From NCBI GenBank assembly GCA_944323505.1, contig CALUST010000007.1, positions 108,850 through 172,849 on the forward strand: a DNA stretch of 64,000 bases, read 5' to 3'. The stretch's first letter is position 1, and each line of letters begins with the position of its first letter. The notes below the pieces were generated by a model, which ran no database searches, was not told the DNA's origin, and worked only from the letters and a program-made list of their open reading frames with translations. This DNA comes from an uncultured Bacteroidales bacterium. GTDB lineage: Bacteria > Bacteroidota > Bacteroidia > Bacteroidales > UBA932. Both the position numbers and the translations under genes were made by a program. This document shows, piece after piece, positions 60,872 through 64,000 of this stretch.

Positions 60872-61245
60872 GTGAAACTCGTCCACATACCGATAGATTT
60901 TGGAGAAATAATGCAAGTTGTTGGAAATAAAGATGATGTGCAGTTGTTTTTTTATCCGACATTGGTGCATATTTGCCCTTATATAAAGGATTGAGAAAGT
61001 AAATCGCTACCTATCCGTTGTCTTTTTCGGAGTCAAAAAACTCGGCATTAGTTTTCCGGTATATACAATCTCAACATTACATATCTCTATGATAATATCG
61101 GCAGATTATCTGAAGTTAATGGATATGAATATGTGGGGGGTAAAAGAGTTTCAGTTCAAGACACCCAATCAGTGAATATGTAAAGTATATTAGTTTAACC
61201 GCTCTAAAAGTGACGACCAAATTTGGGGAAGGTCACAATCGATAT

Positions 61246-61293
61246 ATTCTATTGGAGAAAAGTGGAAAAATTCCATTTTTTCTCCAATAGAAT
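61246..61293. repeat. long inverted repeat upstream of the AAA_14 ATPase gene
   Basis: Arms 61246-61261 (ATTCTATTGGAGAAAA) and 61278-61293 are perfect reverse complements over 16 bases; inside them TGGAA (61263-61267) and TTCCA (61271-61275) add a second stem with an AAA loop. It lies 37 bases before the ATPase ATG, upstream of its -7 element, and is not followed by a T-run, so it is more likely an operator or insertion scar than a terminator. Confidence 0.75.
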
Positions 61294-61317
61294 GTCCGGA
61301 TTACGGATATTTTTCTC

Positions 61318-61325
61318 TATTTTTG
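61318..61325 (+). promoter_or_regulatory. -7 promoter element of the AAA_14 ATPase gene
   Basis: TATTTTTG fits TAnnTTTG and ends four bases before the ATG at 61330, so the transcript would be leaderless. Confidence 0.45.
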
Positions 61326-61329
61326 CTGC

Positions 61330-62586
61330 ATGACTATACCAAGAGACAAATACTTATGTGAACTGAGACGTGTAATGCACAACGGAATGATTAAGATCAT
61401 TACCGGTGTGCGTCGTTGCGGCAAATCCTACCTTCTGTTCGAACTGTTCAAAAAATCCTTGCTTGAAAATGGTGTGGATGAAAAACATATCATTCAAATT
61501 GACCTGGAAAACCGTCGCAACATGCGACTCAGGAATCCGGATGCCCTATTGAACCACATCGACAGCCATATGACGGACGAGGGCGTCTATTACATCCTAT
61601 TGGACGAGATTCAAATGGTTCCGGAGTTTGAGGATGTGCTCAATAGTTATCTGAAAGTGAGAAATGCCGATGTATATGTAACCGGCAGCAACAGCCGCTT
61701 CTTATCAAGGGATGTAATTACTGAATTTCGTGGGCGCGGATATGAAATCAGGGTGCATCCGCTGAGTTTTTCAGAATTTCTTAAAACAAGACAGAATGAA
61801 AGCGACCTTTCGGCACTGCAGGACTATATGATATATGGCGGGTTGCCGCAGATTGCGACTTTTTCAACCAAGGAGGAGAAGGAAAAGTATCTGAAGTCAT
61901 TGTTTCAAGGCACCTATATCCGCGATATAAAAGAACGCTACGGCATCAGGAATGATGACGATTTAAGCGAACTTATAGATATCATTGCTTCCGGCATCGG
62001 ATGTCTGACAAATCCGACCAATCTTGAAAACACATTCAAATCAGTAAAAGGTCACAGTATTTCAGATACTACCATACAGAGTTATCTTGGTATGTTGCAG
62101 GATGCATTTCTATTGGAAAAAGCCGTCCGGTACGACATCAAGGGAAAGCGTTATATCAACACACCGTCAAAATACTATTTTGAAGATACGGGACTGCGCA
62201 ACGCCCGTCTGAATTACAGACAGATTGACAGCGGACATCTTATGGAGAATATCATATACAATGAACTCCGTATCAGAGGTTATTCGGTTGATGTGGGGCA
62301 GGTAGAAGTACGCAAGACAAATGATGACGGAAAGAAAATACGGAAACATCTGGAAGTGGACTTTATCTGCAACAGGGGAGACAAGCGCATGTATATCCAA
62401 TCGGCGCTTGATATGCCTACGCAAGAGAAAATTGAGCAGGAGACCAATTCTCTTCGTCATATAAGAGATGGATTTCCTAAAATCATCATAACCGGAGGTC
62501 TGATGCCGTCTTATGTAAATGAAGATGGCATATCGATCATTAATGTCATTGATTTTCTGAAAGACACGGAAGGTTTTTCGCTATAG
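61330..62586 (+). CDS. AAA_14/DUF4143 ATPase
   Basis: Accessory ATPase of the widespread AAA_14 plus DUF4143 type, common in gut Bacteroidota and archaea, of unknown function. Walker A GVRRCGKSYLLFELF is near residue 26, Walker B YYILLDEIQMVPEFEDVL near 98, the sensor VTGSNSRFLSRD and RGRGYEIRVHPLSFSEF; the C-terminal DUF4143 is a nuclease-like fold (PSKYYFEDTGLRNARLNYRQ, HLEVDFICNRGDKRMYIQSA with an ExD...Q pattern). 418 residues. It is more AT-rich than the housekeeping genes, stands alone, and is flanked by a long inverted repeat and by a repeat unit, so it is probably acquired. Confidence 0.88.
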   Translation: MTIPRDKYLCELRRVMHNGMIKIITGVRRCGKSYLLFELFKKSLLENGVDEKHIIQIDLENRRNMRLRNPDALLNHIDSHMTDEGVYYILLDEIQMVPEFEDVLNSYLKVRNADVYVTGSNSRFLSRDVITEFRGRGYEIRVHPLSFSEFLKTRQNESDLSALQDYMIYGGLPQIATFSTKEEKEKYLKSLFQGTYIRDIKERYGIRNDDDLSELIDIIASGIGCLTNPTNLENTFKSVKGHSISDTTIQSYLGMLQDAFLLEKAVRYDIKGKRYINTPSKYYFEDTGLRNARLNYRQIDSGHLMENIIYNELRIRGYSVDVGQVEVRKTNDDGKKIRKHLEVDFICNRGDKRMYIQSALDMPTQEKIEQETNSLRHIRDGFPKIIITGGLMPSYVNEDGISIINVIDFLKDTEGFSL

Positions 62587-62692
62587 GTCCGATATTCATA
62601 TAAAAACAGTCTGAAATTTTCATATCCGTTGCCCGTTCTCGTGCGAGTTTTTTATAAAAAGTTGATAGTAAGGAAATTATTCGAGTCTACTA

Positions 62693-62802
62693 CAAATATA
62701 CGCAGAAGCCGAGAGCAATGAAAACTTGTTTGTAATTGCCGAGGCGAAACAGTATATGTGGCCGTAGGCCAAATTACGCAGAAGCCGAGAGCAATGCAAG
62801 TT
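62693..62802 (-). repeat. dispersed double repeat, unit 2 (degenerate)
   Basis: Same two-copy structure as 32631-32746, 30 kb away. Copy C (62693-62724) keeps TATATTTG but its -33 TTTG has become TTTT; copy D (62770-62802) has lost two bases in the -7, giving TAATTTG. The spacer core CGCCTCGGCAATTACAAACA is identical to unit 1. On the reverse strand it points into the 3' end of the ATPase gene, so here it drives no obvious gene. Confidence 0.8.
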
Positions 62803-62832
62803 GTACGGAATCTTTCTGATTTTGCACAAAAA

Positions 62833-62864
62833 TTTGTATCAAATCAAAAAAATTCATACCTTTG
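62833..62864 (+). promoter_or_regulatory. tRNA-Ser promoter
   Basis: TTTG at 62833-62836 and TACCTTTG at 62857-62864 with a 20-base spacer, a near-ideal Bacteroidota pair. A leader of about 60 bases with a small hairpin (62880-62887 with 62903-62910) precedes the tRNA. Confidence 0.75.
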
Positions 62865-62930
62865 CACTCCCTTTAAGAGAACAGGTATTGCCAATCAGAT
62901 ATTACCTGTTTTATGAGGGGGAGACATATT

Positions 62931-63015
62931 GGAGAGATGGCAGAGTGGTCGAATGCGGCAGTCTTGAAAACTGTTGATCTTCACGGGTCCGGGGGTTCGA
63001 ATCCCTCTCTCTCCG
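62931..63015 (+). tRNA. tRNA-Ser(TGA)
   Basis: Cloverleaf with acceptor GGAGAGA pairing TCTCTCC, D arm, anticodon loop CTTGAAA with anticodon TGA, a long variable arm typical of tRNA-Ser (TTGATCTTCACGGGTC region), T loop GGTTCGAATCC and G73. No CCA is encoded. Confidence 0.95.
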
Positions 63016-63023
63016 CACTACAG

Positions 63024-63065
63024 TCGCTGTAAGTTTCCTATTAACAAGGGCTTACAGCGATTTTT
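63024..63065 (+). terminator. terminator after tRNA-Ser
   Basis: Ten-base-pair stem TCGCTGTAAG (63024-63033) with CTTACAGCGA (63051-63060), a 17-base loop, and TTTTT after it. Confidence 0.8.
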
Positions 63066-63092
63066 CAATTTATGGCTTCTGATAAGAAAAGA

Positions 63093-63132
63093 AAAACGGG
63101 CAAACCGTCGTTTCCGAAGATTTGTCCGTTTT
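63093..63132 (-). terminator. terminator downstream of the tRNA-Asn portion
   Basis: AAAACGGGCAAA (63093-63104) pairs with 63121-63132 with one G-T pair. On the reverse strand it follows the tRNA 3' end directly, and the stem leads into TTTTTCTTTTC. Confidence 0.65.
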
Positions 63133-63201
63133 GGCTCCTGAACCAGGACTTGAACCTGGGACCCTCTGATTAACAGTCAGATGCTCTAACCAACTGAGCG
63201 G
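63132..63201 (-). tRNA. tRNA-Asn(GTT) 3' portion, 5' acceptor strand missing
   Basis: On the reverse strand the D arm (GCTCAGTTGGTTAGAGC), anticodon arm with GTT, T arm (CCAGGTTCAAGTCCTGG), 3' acceptor strand TTCAGGA, G73 and an encoded CCA are all present. The seven bases that should form the 5' acceptor strand (expected TCCTGAA) are CGAAGCA and pair at two positions only, and positions 8-9 are CC instead of TA. The gene is thus not a complete tRNA but a 3' copy of about 70 bases, as left at one end of an element integrated into a tRNA gene. Confidence 0.75.
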
Positions 63202-63525
63202 TGCTTCGCACGGTGAAAATCAGAGAGTTATGAAACCTTGCCTTGACTGGATGGCTTTGCGGTTTACATGACGGTTTACATTCGAGTGTAAATCCAGAAC
63301 TGGTTAAACATAAAGTAATATAATTGGATATCAATTAATTGTATTAGTCTTAATCTCTCATTCTCTCACCTACGCCATATTTTAGAGCAAGCTCTACAAT
63401 AAAGGCTGTACCTCGGCATAGTCAGAACAAGTTCTGCTCTGCACTCGGTTTGCACTTTATTTTCCCGATTTTTCTGTTTATATTATCCCCCCCCATACAC
63501 TCTCTCGTAGAGGGAGGGAATAAAA
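63202..63525. other. AT-rich region next to the tRNA-Asn fragment, no gene seen
   Basis: No supported open reading frame. A small perfect hairpin GTGC-TTC-GCAC (63201-63211) abuts the tRNA fragment, and two related ten-base strings GCGGTTTACA and GACGGTTTACA occur at 63260-63281. A run of eight C is at 63487-63494. Composition is lower in G+C than the chromosome to the left. Confidence 0.5.
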
Positions 63526-63783
63526 CTATTCAGCAAAGAGAGCCGCTAGTATGATAAGGGCTATGAAAATTATTATAGCCCATTTGATGACTTTTGCAAT
63601 AAAAGACCCGCAACCTCCTTTTTCCGCTGAATCTTGTCCAGAGTATGTAGGCTGACTGTTCGTGGTCTTGCTTGCATCGTATTCCATTTTGCATCTCTTA
63701 GAACAGAATGCGTTTCCGCTCCAAAAATCACGATAATAAGGCTTACCAGATATAGGACGACCGCACCAATGACAATGTTCCAT
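63526..63783 (-). CDS. small zinc-ribbon protein with C-terminal membrane helix
   Basis: 85-residue protein from ATG 63783. The N-terminus carries two CxxC/CxxxC pairs (HCHWCGRPISG and AFCSKRCKMEY), a treble-clef or TRASH/YHS-like zinc ribbon, followed by a short polar linker and a membrane helix near the end (VIKWAIIIFIALIILAALF). The open frame extends upstream to 63876 but would overlap the spacing region before the neighbour's stop, so the ATG directly before the zinc ribbon is chosen. I do not recognise a defined family. Confidence 0.6.
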   Translation of the reverse strand: MEHCHWCGRPISGKPYYRDFWSGNAFCSKRCKMEYDASKTTNSQPTYSGQDSAEKGGCGSFIAKVIKWAIIIFIALIILAALFAE

Positions 63784-63805
63784 AATTACCTTAGTTAAAA
63801 TGTTG

Positions 63806-64000
63806 TCATAATTTCTTCCAGCAAGAATTTTCAGAGAAATTTCCTCTGATATTGAGAGAATAACTTTTCGCACCAATCCGCTCGATTATATTCTTATCAA
63901 CAAACGGATTGATAGCCCTGCTTACCCGACTGTGAAAAGAATTTGTAGGTTCTGCATCATTGTGAAAGTCAAAATAGTCATCTGAATGATTTTTCAACAG
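63806..64000 (-). CDS. hypothetical protein, C-terminal end (cut by window edge)
   Basis: Reverse frame ending at 63806 and open to the right edge, 64 codons seen. The stretch FHSRVSRAINPFVDKNIIERIG and the rest give no family that I recognise. A TTG at 63997 could be a start, but the codon before it is also open, so the gene more likely continues beyond the window. Confidence 0.4.
   Translation of the reverse strand: MLKNHSDDYFDFHNDAEPTNSFHSRVSRAINPFVDKNIIERIGAKSYSLNIRGNFSENSCWKKL

Larger units (their letters stand above)
60872..61329. other. AT-rich intergenic region with hairpin and possible gene remnant
   Basis: No gene that I can support. At 61052-61183 a stop-to-stop forward frame of 43 codons contains NITYLYDNIGRLSEVNGYEY, which looks like a YD/RHS-repeat unit (YD-x2-GRL-x2-V), without a start codon and without neighbours of that family, so at most a remnant. 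At 61246-61293 lies a long inverted repeat, and at 61318-61325 the -7 element of the next gene. The remaining sequence is AT-rich and featureless to me. Confidence 0.5.

Noticed and set aside
60801-61010. Reverse open frame upstream of the beta-barrel gene, ending in an ATGA overlap with its start
   Set aside because: It contains the TATATTTG promoter element of the barrel gene, is Lys/Leu/Arg-rich without motif, and is only about 53 codons from its first ATG.
63132-63208. Complete functional tRNA-Asn
   Set aside because: The 5' acceptor strand pairs at only two of seven positions and positions 8-9 are CC, so a normal acceptor stem cannot form.

Overview
The window is a piece of a Bacteroidales chromosome (Bacteroidota). 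The evidence is the repeated promoter form TTTG-N18-20-TAnnTTTG in place of the E. coli -35/-10, weak Shine-Dalgarno sites, lipobox and SPII proteins of the Bacteroidota kind (DUF4369 plus thioredoxin fold, DUF4783), a eukaryote-like branching enzyme, and a glycogen synthase (GT3) fused to an alpha-glucan phosphorylase (GT35). Base composition is about half G+C in housekeeping genes and clearly lower in a few accessory patches. The genus cannot be fixed from the sequence; an uncultured gut Bacteroidales lineage is likely.

Layout. 1-6000: nhaA (cut by the left edge), recQ, and a reverse operon fhs-PHP phosphoesterase. 6000-15400: a forward run with a DUF308 membrane protein, dnaG, metG, an inserted AT-rich type II restriction-modification pair (Eco47II/Sau96I-like), murB and murA. 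15400-18200: a reverse operon with a signal-peptide protein of unknown function, an M16 peptidase and an O-methyltransferase. 18200-28850: dnaX-lptB, a sigma-54 type response regulator without a DNA-binding domain, cmk-ispH-efp, then reverse rlmH and a 1204-residue NtrY-like kinase. 28860-32900: a DUF4783 protein, and the reverse operon engB-prs-small Cys protein-der, preceded by a doubled promoter-bearing repeat. 32900-46000: xseA-xseB and a five-gene glycogen cluster (branching enzyme, debranching enzyme, GT4, GH57 and the GT3-GT35 fusion) running into ribF. 46000-54100: greA-HIT-lipoprotein, reverse cvpA-tsaB, and ileS-DksA-like-lspA. 54100-60100: reverse etfB-etfA-acyl-CoA dehydrogenase and a GH65-like enzyme. 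60100-64000: an outer-membrane beta-barrel, an accessory AAA_14/DUF4143 ATPase, a second degenerate copy of the repeat, tRNA-Ser(TGA), and a tRNA-Asn 3' portion that looks like the end of an integrated element, followed by AT-rich unknown genes.

Functionally most of the window is housekeeping: replication (dnaG, dnaX, recQ, xseAB), translation (metG, ileS, efp, rlmH, der, engB, tsaB), cell envelope (murA, murB, lptB, lspA) and one-carbon or nucleotide metabolism (fhs, prs, cmk). Storage polysaccharide metabolism is concentrated at 34280-45155. The parts most worth a second look are the promoter-bearing dispersed repeat, the tRNA-Asn fragment, the restriction-modification insertion, the enhancer-binding protein without a DNA-binding domain, and several proteins that keep a family fold but have lost its hallmark residues. 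I did not find one large, clearly undescribed system.
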